Shown here one piece after another: positions 32,626 to 42,018 of a stretch of 64,000 nucleotides of DNA. The position numbers and the translations under genes are program-made. The stretch's first letter is position 1. Each line of letters starts with the position of its first letter. The notes under the pieces are model-generated. The model did not search any database, was not told the origin of the DNA, and worked only from the letters and a program-made list of their open reading frames with translations. The stretch is from Virgibacillus ndiopensis (GTDB lineage: Bacteria > Bacillota > Bacilli > Bacillales > Amphibacillaceae). The DNA is taken from assembly GCF_900187325.1 (NCBI RefSeq), contig NZ_FZMZ01000006.1, positions 620,001-684,000 on the forward strand. Direction: 5' to 3'.

Positions 32626-32773
32626 AACATGCCCTCCTTTTTGTTAACTTGTACATTTTTTCAATTTCGTATACTCTCATTAGAGATACCTCTTTTTCAT
32701 CCATGTAAAACATATCTTTGTTATAATGGTGGAAAAGCCTATACATAAAAATTTCTAAAAGGAGCATTCTTAA

Positions 32774-33193
32774 ATGGACACGCAAGAAATTAAAAATACG
32801 ATTCCACATCGCTATCCGTTTTTATTGGTTGATAAAGTAACTGAAATAGAAGAGGGAAAACGTGTTGCAGGAATAAAAAATGTTTCAATTAACGAACCAT
32901 TTTTCCAAGGGCATTTTCCAGACTATCCAGTTATGCCGGGAGTTTTAATTATAGAGGCACTTGCACAAGTTGGTGCAATCGCAGTACTTGGCAAGGAAGA
33001 AAATAAAGGTAAAATAGGTTTTTTAGCTGGGCTAGATAAATGCCGTTTTAAGCGTCAAGTTATGCCCGGGGATCAGCTCAAGCTTGAAGTGGAAATCCTT
33101 CGTTTAAAAGGACCAATTGGAAAAGGGAAAGGTGTAGCAACTGTTGATGGAGAAGTTGCCTGCGAAGCGGAAATTACTTTTGCAATTAAATAA
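32774..33193 (+). CDS. fabZ: 3-hydroxyacyl-ACP dehydratase FabZ
   Basis: Hot-dog fold dehydratase of type II fatty acid synthesis; removes water from 3-hydroxyacyl-ACP. The 139-residue protein has [11 protein letters not shown] at the start and the active-site histidine and glutamate in [28 protein letters not shown] precedes the ATG. The location after flhP is the normal Bacillus one. Confidence 0.96.
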   Translation: MDTQEIKNTIPHRYPFLLVDKVTEIEEGKRVAGIKNVSINEPFFQGHFPDYPVMPGVLIIEALAQVGAIAVLGKEENKGKIGFLAGLDKCRFKRQVMPGDQLKLEVEILRLKGPIGKGKGVATVDGEVACEAEITFAIK

Positions 33194-33202
33194 TGTTGGA
33201 TG

Positions 33203-33235
33203 AATCCTCTGTACATGCTTGTACGGGGGATTTTT
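33203..33235 (+). terminator. Rho-independent terminator after fabZ
   Basis: Arms AATCCTCTGTAC / GTACGGGGGATT with one mismatch, then TTTTT. Confidence 0.8.
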
Positions 33236-33366
33236 GTAAATAGGAATTGGAGAACAGCAGCAACTGATAAAAAACAATTATAAAATTTTCTTCTTAAAGT
33301 AAGTATCACAATTTAAAAAATGGTTAAGCTAATGGCGAAAGTGAACTACTAAAGGAGGAAATTACT

Positions 33367-33690
33367 ATGAAAAGGAAATTGCTAATAAAGTTTGGTGCTC
33401 CAATTTTAGCGTTATCCCTTATTGCTGCTTGCGGTAATGATGACAATGGAGACCCTGTGGAAGATGATGAGGCACCGCTTAACCAAGAGGATGATAACGG
33501 TGATCAAAATCTAAATGAAGATCAGGGCAATGACCTGCAAGAGGATAATGGAGACATGAATGGTGACCAAAATGGAGACATGAATGGTGACAATGGTAAT
33601 GATAATGGCACCGATAACGGAAATGGCGATACCGGCAATAACAATAATGGTGACGATTTGTTAGACGATAACGATAAAAATAACGAATAA
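33367..33690 (+). CDS. Small Asn/Asp/Gly-rich lipoprotein
   Basis: A 107-residue protein: basic signal peptide with lipobox LIAAC (Cys at about residue 22), then about 85 residues made almost only of Asn, Asp, Gly and Glu with runs such as NGDMNGDQNGDMNGD. The mature chain is very acidic and probably disordered; calcium or cation binding at the cell surface is conceivable but not shown. AAAGGAGGAAATTACT precedes the ATG. It has its own terminator. Confidence 0.75.
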   Translation: MKRKLLIKFGAPILALSLIAACGNDDNGDPVEDDEAPLNQEDDNGDQNLNEDQGNDLQEDNGDMNGDQNGDMNGDNGNDNGTDNGNGDTGNNNNGDDLLDDNDKNNE

Positions 33691-33708
33691 TCATCATTAA
33701 GACTGGAT

Positions 33709-33744
33709 AAAATCCCCTGTACTTCTATCAGACAGGGGATTTTA
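33709..33744 (+). terminator. Terminator between lipoprotein and yjfB
   Basis: Perfect 12-bp arms AAAATCCCCTGT / ACAGGGGATTTT, likely working in both directions for two convergent genes. Confidence 0.85.
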
Positions 33745-33765
33745 AGTGATCAAGACTACAATATA

Positions 33766-33954
33766 TTAGGCTTGTAAATCAATCACATTGCCAAGTGACG
33801 GATGTGGTGCTTGTGGTCCTGATTGTTGAAGCATTTCCATCATTTGTTGACCTTGTTGCTCCATAAGTCCTTTCACCTTACCCATAATGGCTAAGCTTGC
33901 ATCAGCTCGTACCTGAGTATTCGCCATTGCGACAGACACTGCTGCTACATCCAT
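33766..33954 (-). CDS. yjfB: YjfB family putative motility protein
   Basis: A 62-residue protein beginning MDVAAVSVAMANTQVRADAS and rich in Met and Gln in the middle (MEQQGQQMMEMLQQSG), matching the YjfB family linked to motility in Bacillus. The ATG at 33954 has AGGAGTGATTTTC upstream on the minus strand; the longer open frame to 34119 is not coding. Its function is unproven. Confidence 0.8.
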   Translation of the reverse strand: MDVAAVSVAMANTQVRADASLAIMGKVKGLMEQQGQQMMEMLQQSGPQAPHPSLGNVIDLQA

Positions 33955-34296
33955 GAAAATCACTCCTAATTTTATGACCTTACGTATTATTTCGGTAATA
34001 TCTCCTTTAATCTTTAGGAATTGCCTTACTAGGAAATAAACCTCCGCAAAAGCTCTTGTAACCTTCCTTTTAAGAATAAATAAAAAATTCACTATACAGC
34101 CTTGCTTAATACAAGGCAAAACACTTATGATGAAAAAAGTAGAAAACTGATTAGTTAGTTAAGTGAAACCATTTAATCTGGTTAACCGTATGACGAAATA
34201 GGTATAAATTAATGGAAACGTAATTTTTTCTAAGCTTCAAAACGATTGCGCTTCTTCTAGATGTAGAGTATTTAAATAAGGAATAGAGGAGTACAA

Positions 34297-35151
34297 ATGA
34301 AAAAAATTTTTTTAACCGCAATAGCAGTAGTTTTCATAGGACTACTTGCTGCATGTAATGAAAAGGATGATTCAAGTGCAAATGAACAAGAAGTAATCAC
34401 ACCTGTTGAAACTGCAAAAGCGGAACAAGGGGATTTAGTTATTGAAAAAGAGATTTACGGTCGTACATCTCCAGCCTCACAAACACCTATAATGCTGCAA
34501 GCACCTGGTGAAATTACCGATCTTGAAGTGGAAAATGGAGACAAGGTGGATGAGAATGACCTAATCGCAACAATTTCGGGAAGGAATATATACGCGCCAA
34601 AATCTGGTCAAGTTGCTAATTTAACTGCTGAAGAGGGATCCATCGTTTCAAATTCTGAACCGTTAGCCGTTATCGCCAATTTAGATTCATTAAAGTTGCA
34701 ATTTAATGTTACAGCTGATGACCTAGGTTTGTTTGAAAAAGAGGCGAAACATAATGCTGTAATAGACGGTGAAGAGCTTGAAGCGGAAGTAAATTCAATC
34801 GGGTCAATGCCAAACGATACTGGCTTATATTCAGTTGAAGCAACAATTAATAATGAAGATGCTGAAATTTTACCTGGACTCGTTGCTGTGCTTCACGTTC
34901 CAGAGCAAAAGGTTAAGGACACAATAATTGTACCAACGGAGACAATTGTAGAAGAAAGTGGCGAATCATTTGTTTATGTCGTCAAAGATGATCAAGTTGC
35001 CAAAATAAATGTAACCTTAAAAGAAACACAATCAAATAAGACAGCTATTGAAGGGGAAGTGAAAAAAGGAGACCAGGTAGTGACAAGCGGTCAGCTTACA
35101 CTAACAGATGGCAGCAAAGTGAACGTTGTGAAAGAGGGGAATAAATCGTGA
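34297..35151 (+). CDS. RND efflux adaptor (membrane-fusion) lipoprotein
   Basis: A 284-residue HlyD/AcrA-like adaptor: signal peptide with lipobox LAAC, biotinyl-lipoyl-like half domains (PGEITDLEVENGDKVDENDLIATI and APKSGQVANLTAEEGSIV) and a beta-barrel part. Gram-positive adaptors of this kind are lipid-anchored and link the RND pump to the wall side. Its stop overlaps the start of the pump gene, so the two are made together. Confidence 0.88.
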   Translation: MKKIFLTAIAVVFIGLLAACNEKDDSSANEQEVITPVETAKAEQGDLVIEKEIYGRTSPASQTPIMLQAPGEITDLEVENGDKVDENDLIATISGRNIYAPKSGQVANLTAEEGSIVSNSEPLAVIANLDSLKLQFNVTADDLGLFEKEAKHNAVIDGEELEAEVNSIGSMPNDTGLYSVEATINNEDAEILPGLVAVLHVPEQKVKDTIIVPTETIVEESGESFVYVVKDDQVAKINVTLKETQSNKTAIEGEVKKGDQVVTSGQLTLTDGSKVNVVKEGNKS

Positions 35152-38100
35152 AGTTAGTTAACACCTCCGTCAAACGTCCAGTTGGCGTCATCATGATTGT
35201 GCTTGCGATATTGGCGTTAGGCTTCGTATCTGTTAGAAGCCTGGTCATCGATCTTTTTCCAAAAATTGACCTGCCCATTGCAGTTGTCGCAACTACATAT
35301 GAAGACGCAGCACCACAGGAAGTAGAAAATTTAATCAGCAGACCAATTGAATCATCTGTCAGCTCCGTTGAGGGAATTGAAACGGTGCAATCCCAGTCTC
35401 AGGCTGGTTCATCAATGGTTATGATGATGTTTAAAAATGGTACAGATCTTGACCAGGCATTACTTGATGTACGGGAAAAAATTGATCAAACAAAAGGACT
35501 TTTACCAGAAGGGGCAGGGGACCCAAGCGTTCTTCGATTTAGTCCCGATCAATTGCCGGTTATGTGGGTTGGACTGACTGGAAAGGATCCTGCGACACTA
35601 ACACAAATTGCTGATGAACAGCTCGTACCTTTCTTTGAACGCCAAGGTGGTGTTGCATCTGTAACTGTTGAAGGCGGAAAAGAACGCGAAATCCAGCTAA
35701 TTCTAGACCAGGCAAAATTAAAGCAATACGGTATTTCACCGCAAATGCTTGTTCAAGCACTGAACAGCACAAATCAATCTGCATCTGCAGGCTCTGTTGA
35801 TAAAGGAAATCAGGACTTACAGATTCGTGTAACTGGGGAATTTGAGTCAATTGAAGCTATTAAACAAACGTTTGTTCAAACGGAAAAAGGTGCAAAGATT
35901 CATGTAGAAGACGTCGCTGAGGTGAAGGATACATTTAAGGAAGCATCAACAACGACACTTGTGAACGGTAAGCCATCTGTCGTGCTGTCTGTTATGAAAA
36001 AGACTGATGGCAATACAGTGGAAGTTGCTGATAACGTCCGGGCAGGTATGGATAAAATACAAGAAAAATTACCAGCTGGCGTTAACCTAGATGTGATTAT
36101 TGATACATCGGAATTTATTAAGCTGTCAATCAGTTCCGTTGTACAAAATATATTACTCGGTGGGGTTATCTCCATCCTGGTTTTACTATTATTTTTAAAA
36201 AGCGTTCGTGCAACAATTGTTATCGGGATCTCCATCCCAATTGCAATTATTTCGACGTTTACATTAATGTATTTTACTGGTGAAACGTTGAATGTGCTTA
36301 CACTCGGTGGTTTAGCACTCGGGCTCGGAATGATGGTCGATAGTTCAATCGTTATTTTAGAAAATATATATTCCTATCGACAACGTGGTTATAATTTAGT
36401 TGAATCAGCAATAAAAGGGGCATCCGAACTAGCGCCAGCTGTTATCGCATCAACCACCACAACATTAGTTGTATTTTTACCAATTGTCTATGTAGAAGGA
36501 ATCGCATCTGATTTATTTACACCACTTGCATTAGCGGTATCCTTCTCGTTAATCGCATCATTGATCGTTGCGGTAACATTAGTCCCAATGCTTTCGTCAA
36601 AATTGCTCTCGAAGGCTATGGAGGATAATGGACGCAGATATTGGTTTGACAGTTTCTTGAATCGCGTTAATAGCGGCTATCGGAATGTATTGAAATGGGT
36701 GCTGAAGCATCGAAAAACAACGGTTATTGGTACAATAGTGGCAATTGTCGCGAGTCTTGGACTAATTCCATTTATTGGAGCGGAATTCATTCCATCATCA
36801 GACCAAGGACAAATCGAAATTCGAGTCGAGGCCCCTGCTGGAAGTTCACTTGAATATACCAATAGCATTGTAGAACAAGTTAACGATAAACTACAAACGT
36901 ATGAAGAAAATATTGAAACTAATTATGTCAGTGTTGGAGGCGGTGGCTTTGGTTCAATGGGGGGAAATGCTAATCAAGCAACATATACGATGCAGCTTAT
37001 CCCATCATCAGAGCGGGAAAAAACAACAACAGACATTGTGCAAGAAATGAATGATGACATCCAAATGATTGCCGGGGCAGAGTTTACCGTTAGTGCAATG
37101 GACGGTGGAATGAGTATGGGAGATCCTGTACAAATTCAACTAAATGGACCAGAGCATCAGGTGTTACGCGAATTAGCTGATCGTGTGGTGGCACAAATTT
37201 CTGAAGTTGATGGCGTGTATAACCCAGAGTCATCAGCTGCAAAGGGTGTACCACAACAAACGATTTCGATTGATGAAGAAAAAGCTGCCATGTACGGCTT
37301 AACGCAACAACAAATCACAAACCAAATCCAATTGCAATTTACTGGCCAAGTGGCAACGAAATATCGTGAAGAGGGCCATGAAATGAATGTTACGCTCATG
37401 TATCCAGAGGATGAACGCAGTACAATTAGTGATTTAGAAAATATGACCATTCAATCACAAACAGGCACAGCAATCCCATTGGAAACTGTTGCAACATTGA
37501 AGGAAGTACAAGGACCGGTAACATTACAGCGAGAAAATCAACAGCCACAAATGAATGTTACAAGTGAGGCGGTGGACCGTGACCTTGCAGGCGTCGTGGA
37601 AGATATTGAAGCAATATTAGCTGACATGAATCTGCCAGAAGGCTATAGCTATAACATCGGTGGTCAAGCGGAGGATATGGCTGAGTCTTTCTCTGACTTA
37701 GCACTAGCATTGGTATTTTCAATATTCCTAGTGTACGCGGTAATGGCAGTGCAATTTGAGAACTTTTTATTCCCATTAATTATCATGTTTGCTATGCCTG
37801 CAACCGTAATTGGTGTCATGCTCGGATTATTTGTAACAGGATTGCCACTAAGCATACCAGCATTTATTGGGGTGATTATGCTCGCTGGAATTGTCGTAAA
37901 TAACTCCATCGTACTCGTCGATTATATTAATATTTTGCGGCGAAAAGGAGTTGATAGGTATGAAGCTATATTACAAGCAGGACCAAGCCGTTTACGACCT
38001 ATTTTGATGACGACATTGACTACAATTTTGGGAATGGTACCACTAGCATTAGCCTTAGGTGAAGGTGCAGAAACACAGCAACCATTAGCGGTTACGATTA

Positions 38101-38216
38101 TATTTGGATTAACGATCTCAAGTATATTCACACTGTTACTGATTCCTGTTGTGTATACATTGTTCGATGATTTGACTGGTAAGATTATGAGACGGAAGAA
38201 GAAGGAAAGTGCATAG
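35148..38216 (+). CDS. swrC: RND family efflux transporter (SwrC/AcrB-like)
   Basis: A 1022-residue proton-driven RND pump with 12 helices in two halves and two large outer loops. Typical segments are SVKRPVGVIMIVLAILALGF at the start, GLALGLGMMVDSSIVILENIYSYR in helix 4 with its Asp, and GIVVNNSIVLVDYINILRRKG in helix 10. A Gly/Met-rich stretch (SVGGGGFGSMGGNANQ) lies in the second loop. The nearest well-known relative by context is SwrC/YerP, which exports surfactin in B. subtilis; the substrate here is unknown. GTG start, overlapping the adaptor gene by 4 nt. Confidence 0.9.
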   Translation: MKLVNTSVKRPVGVIMIVLAILALGFVSVRSLVIDLFPKIDLPIAVVATTYEDAAPQEVENLISRPIESSVSSVEGIETVQSQSQAGSSMVMMMFKNGTDLDQALLDVREKIDQTKGLLPEGAGDPSVLRFSPDQLPVMWVGLTGKDPATLTQIADEQLVPFFERQGGVASVTVEGGKEREIQLILDQAKLKQYGISPQMLVQALNSTNQSASAGSVDKGNQDLQIRVTGEFESIEAIKQTFVQTEKGAKIHVEDVAEVKDTFKEASTTTLVNGKPSVVLSVMKKTDGNTVEVADNVRAGMDKIQEKLPAGVNLDVIIDTSEFIKLSISSVVQNILLGGVISILVLLLFLKSVRATIVIGISIPIAIISTFTLMYFTGETLNVLTLGGLALGLGMMVDSSIVILENIYSYRQRGYNLVESAIKGASELAPAVIASTTTTLVVFLPIVYVEGIASDLFTPLALAVSFSLIASLIVAVTLVPMLSSKLLSKAMEDNGRRYWFDSFLNRVNSGYRNVLKWVLKHRKTTVIGTIVAIVASLGLIPFIGAEFIPSSDQGQIEIRVEAPAGSSLEYTNSIVEQVNDKLQTYEENIETNYVSVGGGGFGSMGGNANQATYTMQLIPSSEREKTTTDIVQEMNDDIQMIAGAEFTVSAMDGGMSMGDPVQIQLNGPEHQVLRELADRVVAQISEVDGVYNPESSAAKGVPQQTISIDEEKAAMYGLTQQQITNQIQLQFTGQVATKYREEGHEMNVTLMYPEDERSTISDLENMTIQSQTGTAIPLETVATLKEVQGPVTLQRENQQPQMNVTSEAVDRDLAGVVEDIEAILADMNLPEGYSYNIGGQAEDMAESFSDLALALVFSIFLVYAVMAVQFENFLFPLIIMFAMPATVIGVMLGLFVTGLPLSIPAFIGVIMLAGIVVNNSIVLVDYINILRRKGVDRYEAILQAGPSRLRPILMTTLTTILGMVPLALALGEGAETQQPLAVTIIFGLTISSIFTLLLIPVVYTLFDDLTGKIMRRKKKESA

Positions 38217-38226
38217 TATTTTGTGT

Positions 38227-38258
38227 GAGGGGGCTACCTAGAAGGGAGCTCCTTTTCT
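38227..38258 (+). terminator. Probable terminator after the RND pump gene
   Basis: AGGGGGCT pairs with AGCTCCTT allowing two G-U pairs, followed by TTTTCTTT. Imperfect. Confidence 0.5.
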
Positions 38259-38310
38259 TTGTTGGGTAAGAAAGTAAAATTTAGGCTTTGTTCAGTTTTC
38301 TACAGAGTTG

Positions 38311-38464
38311 TCCATGTCCAGCTCCAGTGCCCAGAGACTGATGGACTTCCCCTCACCTCCGTACGATAAGGTCAACATCGATTCGCTACGCTCATCGTGT
38401 TTCCTTTATCTCCTGCGGCTCAGGTTCATTCCATACGTCTCTAAACGGGCGCTTGCGCTTTTCT
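38311..38464. repeat. Dispersed Bacillaceae intergenic element, copy 1
   Basis: Runs from TCCAGCTCCAG to GGGCGCTTGCGCTTTT and contains GTCAACATCGATTCGCTACG followed by CTCATCGTGTTTCC. A diverged second copy is at 52034-52220. I recall similar sequences between genes in many Bacillus-related genomes. No coding capacity. Directly after it lies a short in-frame stretch ending GLFPVMEEDPNPID (to 38525) that may be the tail of a lost gene. Confidence 0.7.
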
Positions 38465-38530
38465 TATAGGGTTAGTGGTAGGATTATTCCCAGTAATGGA
38501 GGAAGATCCAAACCCAATCGATTAAAAACG

Positions 38531-38977
38531 CTAATCACCTGTCTGCTTCCACGACCACTTCTGTATCATCTGCTTCACCACCTCGGAAAACATCAGACCG
38601 ATCGCAATTCCACCTGCTAGTAGCATGACCTTCGCTGACAACTGCACTGCTGTAAAATAATCATTTTCCACAAAATTGCGCATGGCGTCATATGCACTCC
38701 CACCGGGGACGAGCGGAATAATTCCGGATACGATAAAGATAATAACCGGTGTTTTATAAACTTTGGCGCAAATTTGGCACAATGCCCCAACTAACATGGA
38801 TGCAAGCACAGTAGCGGGAACAACATCCATTTCCTGTAGAACGAGCACATAGTATAAAATCCAACCTAACATACCGACAAGTCCACATTGAAGTAGTGCT
38901 TTCCTAGGTGCGTTAAATAAAATACCAAAGCCAGCAGCTGCGATAAAGCTAGTTACAAGTTGTGCGAGTATGGTCAT
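38531..38977 (-). CDS. Threonine/serine exporter, small subunit (ThrE_2/YjjB type)
   Basis: A 148-residue membrane protein with four or five helices and GIIPLVPGGSAYDAMRNFVE in the middle, the hallmark of the ThrE_2 (DUF3815) half. It lies 41 nt after the large half on the minus strand, and together they correspond to one full ThrE exporter. Confidence 0.87.
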   Translation of the reverse strand: MTILAQLVTSFIAAAGFGILFNAPRKALLQCGLVGMLGWILYYVLVLQEMDVVPATVLASMLVGALCQICAKVYKTPVIIFIVSGIIPLVPGGSAYDAMRNFVENDYFTAVQLSAKVMLLAGGIAIGLMFSEVVKQMIQKWSWKQTGD

Positions 38978-39018
38978 TTGAATCTTCTCCTTTCTTAGGT
39001 AGTTTTTGATGAATAGTT

Positions 39019-39762
39019 TTAAAATAACCCAAAAACGACAGCAATCCCAGCACCAATAGCAAAAGCGGTCAACACCGCCTCAACGCCCTTTGATAAACCA
39101 GCTACCAAATGCCCTGCCATCAAATCTCGAACTGCATTGGTTATATGTAACCCCGGTACAAGTGGCATTACTGCACCGATAATGATTTTATCCATATCAA
39201 CGCCAATTCCACTATCCATAATGGCCAGAGTCAGTACACCGATAATAAACGAGGCAAAAAATTCAGCAATAAAACGAATTTCCACTAATCGTTCAAACCA
39301 CAGCATTCCAGCAAAAGCAATCCCACCAACAATAAATGAGGGAATGAAATCTGCCCAAATGCCCCCAAACATAATAGTAAAACAACCACTGACAAATGCT
39401 GCAGCCATGACTTGAAGCCAGACTGAAAATGTCGATGTATCTCCATCAACACTTTCTAGCATTGAAAGTGCGTTTTTAAGTTCAATCTCACCTGCTGCAA
39501 ACATTCGTGAAATATTATTAACTTCTGCAATTTTATGTAAATCAGTGGAGCGATTGGAAATCCGCATAAAATTGGTGACTTCTGACATATCAATGGAAAA
39601 ATTGATGCCTGTTGGTGTTGCATAGCTCTGTGCGTTTGGGAGACCATACGTAGAGGCAATCCGATTCATTGTATCCTCAACCCGATACGTTTCCGCACCA
39701 CTTTGCAGCATAATTTTACCCGCTAGCATACACACCTTTACAATAGTATGTTGTTCATTCAA
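39019..39762 (-). CDS. Threonine/serine exporter, large subunit (ThrE/YjjP type, DUF1212)
   Basis: A 247-residue protein with a soluble N-terminal part (KIMLQSGAETYRVEDTMNRIA, NFMRISNRSTDLHKIAEVN) and a membrane part with GAVMPLVPGLHITNAVRDLMAGH. It forms a two-gene operon with the small subunit. An amino-acid export role is known for the family; the substrate here is unproven. Confidence 0.88.
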   Translation of the reverse strand: MNEQHTIVKVCMLAGKIMLQSGAETYRVEDTMNRIASTYGLPNAQSYATPTGINFSIDMSEVTNFMRISNRSTDLHKIAEVNNISRMFAAGEIELKNALSMLESVDGDTSTFSVWLQVMAAAFVSGCFTIMFGGIWADFIPSFIVGGIAFAGMLWFERLVEIRFIAEFFASFIIGVLTLAIMDSGIGVDMDKIIIGAVMPLVPGLHITNAVRDLMAGHLVAGLSKGVEAVLTAFAIGAGIAVVFGLF

Positions 39763-39945
39763 GTTTTTTCACATCCTTCATAAGAAAACATCCGCGCTAA
39801 TCTGTCTAGATAATTATAAGGGGAATGAATAAGGATTTAAAGGTTGGAAAGTTAAAAGTTGTAAAAAATGCTCCTACTCGTAGTAGCAGCATAAAATGAT
39901 AATTATTAATAGTAGTGAAGAATATGAGAGATTGGGGTGCAGGAG

Positions 39946-40163
39946 CAATATCTACAGAGGTGGAATATCGGTCCGAGGGTTAGGATATTCCCCTCGGAGT
40001 TATGACATCAACTGAGAGCTGGGGTATCAGCCCGGGAGCGGGAGCATCAACCAAAGAGCAGAAACATCAACATAAGAGGTGAACCATCAACCCCAGGGCA
40101 GAGCATCAACCCGATAGCGAAACATCAAACCTATACCCGGAAACGTCACCTCGAGCCTCTAGC
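39946..40163. repeat. Degenerate 20-bp tandem repeat array, CATCAACC variant
   Basis: About 11 units in 20-base register, for example GAAACATCAACATAAGAGGT, between the ThrE genes and chbG. Much more eroded than the array at 28.3-29.0 kb, but with the same ACATC....GAG spacing. Confidence 0.75.
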
Positions 40164-40172
40164 ACCGAATCC

Positions 40173-40874
40173 CTATCTACTTAAATCCGCCCAATCGGGC
40201 ACAGATAACCTGCACAATATCTCCCGTTCTTCTTCACGCTTATCAACGTAAGAACTGACCTGACGTAGTTCATCATCAATAAAAGCAGGGTGGGTCATGA
40301 CCTCGACAGAGTTAACTGGAAGCTGTTGTAATTCAGAAAATATCCCTGCATTCACTCCGTCGCCATAAAAGTCCAGCCAAAGTGTATCTGTAAGCAAAAT
40401 TTCGCGATTTTCTTTTAAAGATTCTACATACCTTACAGGTACATCATATGCCTTGGCAAGTTTAATAACCACCTCTTTAAGCGGATTCCAACCATGGATG
40501 TGGTGGTGACTGTCAATATGGTGGAGTGTTAATCCCGTTTCTAAAAATGCATCCAATTGTGCTCTCCATTCTATTTCTACCTGTTCCACGTTGGGAGGGT
40601 CCATTTCCAAGAATGTATTTTTATATTTAAACACACCATTATCATTAACCAAATCAGGAACACGATCGCTAACAGCCTTTCCCCAGGTTAAACATAAGTG
40701 AATGCCAACGTTTAATGAAGGATGTTTCTTTGCCTGCGTCACAGCATGATCCACTGCAAGGCCATTCATCATTAAAGTAGCTGAACCGACAACTCCCTTT
40801 ACGTGTGCCTCCATAATGCCATCGGTTATCCCTTTCGTTAGACCAAAGTCATCTGCATTAAATAGTATGCGCAT
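40173..40874 (-). CDS. chbG: ChbG/YdjC-family carbohydrate deacetylase
   Basis: A 233-residue metal-dependent deacetylase. Motifs: NADDFGLTKGITDGI at the N-terminus (Asp ligand), HIDSHHHIHGWNP in the middle (His ligands) and VEVMTHPAFID near the C-terminus. ChbG removes an acetyl group from chitobiose(-phosphate), which in E. coli lets chb inducers and the GH4 glucosidase act. The ATG overlaps the end of the regulator's ribosome binding context, so it is cotranscribed with the GntR gene and divergent from the PTS operon. Confidence 0.9.
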   Translation of the reverse strand: MRILFNADDFGLTKGITDGIMEAHVKGVVGSATLMMNGLAVDHAVTQAKKHPSLNVGIHLCLTWGKAVSDRVPDLVNDNGVFKYKNTFLEMDPPNVEQVEIEWRAQLDAFLETGLTLHHIDSHHHIHGWNPLKEVVIKLAKAYDVPVRYVESLKENREILLTDTLWLDFYGDGVNAGIFSELQQLPVNSVEVMTHPAFIDDELRQVSSYVDKREEEREILCRLSVPDWADLSR

Positions 40875-41606
40875 TTATTTTTCCTCCATTGGATAGTTTC
40901 TTTCGATTACAAAATTTGTTTTGTCTCCACGGAAATAAGATCGAGAGTATTCTATTCTCTTGCCATTCTCATCTTCTGCGATTGTTTCAATATAAAAGCA
41001 TGGCAATCCTTGCTCACATTCAAGGTGCGTACAGGTTCGTTCGTCGGCAAGTGTGATTTCCACATGCTCAGTTGTTTTTGCAATATGAACGTCAAACTCG
41101 TTTTTCAATGCAGCATACAAGGAAGTTTCTGCATGGTGTTGTGTGATTCCCGGTGCGATGTTCCATGGAATGAATGCTATTTCATATTGCGTTGGTTCGT
41201 CATTTGCTTTTCGAATCCGTTCAATTCGCTGAACAGGATCATTTATGGAAACATCTAGTGATTGTTGCAAAATTTCATTAGCAGGTACAACGTTAATACG
41301 TATTAATGTAATCTCAGCTTTTTTACCTTGAACAGCCACTTGATCACTATATCTTTTTACAGTTTGAGAGAGCGTTTGACTTACTTTTTGTTCAGCAACA
41401 AAAGTCCCTTTTCCTTGATGGCGAACCAGGTAACCTTCCAATGTGAGTTGGTTTAAAGCTGTTCTAACAGTGGTCCGGCTAACATTAAAATCTTTACAAA
41501 GCTCAAGCTCCGTTGGGATTTTTTCTCCCTTTTTGTATTTGTTTGATTTAATACGGGTGAGTAGCTCATCTTTAATATAGGCGTGTAATGACTGATTTTT
41601 TTCCAT
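40875..41606 (-). CDS. GntR-family (HutC type) transcriptional regulator
   Basis: A 243-residue regulator: N-terminal winged helix (KYKKGEKIPTELELCKDFNVSRTTVRTALNQL) and a C-terminal UTRA effector domain ending IEYSRSYFRGDKTNFVIERN. The ATG at 41606 has GAAGGAGTCTGTC before it; a longer open frame to 41663 lacks support. It probably senses a phosphorylated sugar and controls the divergent PTS/GH4 operon and its own unit. Confidence 0.9.
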   Translation of the reverse strand: MEKNQSLHAYIKDELLTRIKSNKYKKGEKIPTELELCKDFNVSRTTVRTALNQLTLEGYLVRHQGKGTFVAEQKVSQTLSQTVKRYSDQVAVQGKKAEITLIRINVVPANEILQQSLDVSINDPVQRIERIRKANDEPTQYEIAFIPWNIAPGITQHHAETSLYAALKNEFDVHIAKTTEHVEITLADERTCTHLECEQGLPCFYIETIAEDENGKRIEYSRSYFRGDKTNFVIERNYPMEEK

Positions 41607-41858
41607 GACAGACTCCTTCAATACTTTCTCCCGCCTTAACGGGCAGTTTGACTCCGACATCAAGAAACTAAAGAAAGATTAGTGGGAATCAACTACCCAT
41701 AAAGGACTGATTCATTTAGCTAACATTCATTTGGGAAAGGTACCCCTAATTGAATGAAGTTTCACTTTCTCTTTAAAGTGTACAAGATACTACTTATAAT
41801 GACAATATTTATAAATGTTACTACAATAATTTACAAGATGTATGGACAATTAAAAATT

Positions 41859-41869
41859 TGTATGATACA
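41859..41869. promoter_or_regulatory. Candidate GntR operator
   Basis: TGTATGATACA, a perfect 11-bp palindrome in the divergent control region; GATGTATGGACA 20 nt upstream may be a second, weaker site. Assigned by position only. The other bases of 41607-42018 hold a REP-like element and a cre site. Confidence 0.45.
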
Positions 41870-41928
41870 TTTTATGATAAGTTAATCATATATATGTAAA
41901 CAGAGGATATTATGCAAATCGAACACGG

Positions 41929-41956
41929 TGGGACAGAGGGACTGACCCCTTGTCCC
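41929..41956. repeat. REP-like palindromic element, copy 1
   Basis: GTGGGACA ... TGTCCCgG arms around GAGGGACTGACCCCT. Three related copies lie at 49124, 49222 and 53772. Confidence 0.65.
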
Positions 41957-41975
41957 GGATTCGTATAGGCTTTAA

Positions 41976-41989
41976 TTAAAGCGTTTTCA
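41976..41989 (+). promoter_or_regulatory. cre site (CcpA binding) of the oligosaccharide PTS operon
   Basis: TTAAAGCGTTTTCA matches the cre consensus TGWAANCGNTNWCA at every fixed position but one. It lies 30 nt before the GH4 gene start, where bound CcpA would repress in the presence of glucose. Confidence 0.75.
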
Positions 41990-42018
41990 AAAATAACATA
42001 AGAAGGAGTTTAATCACC

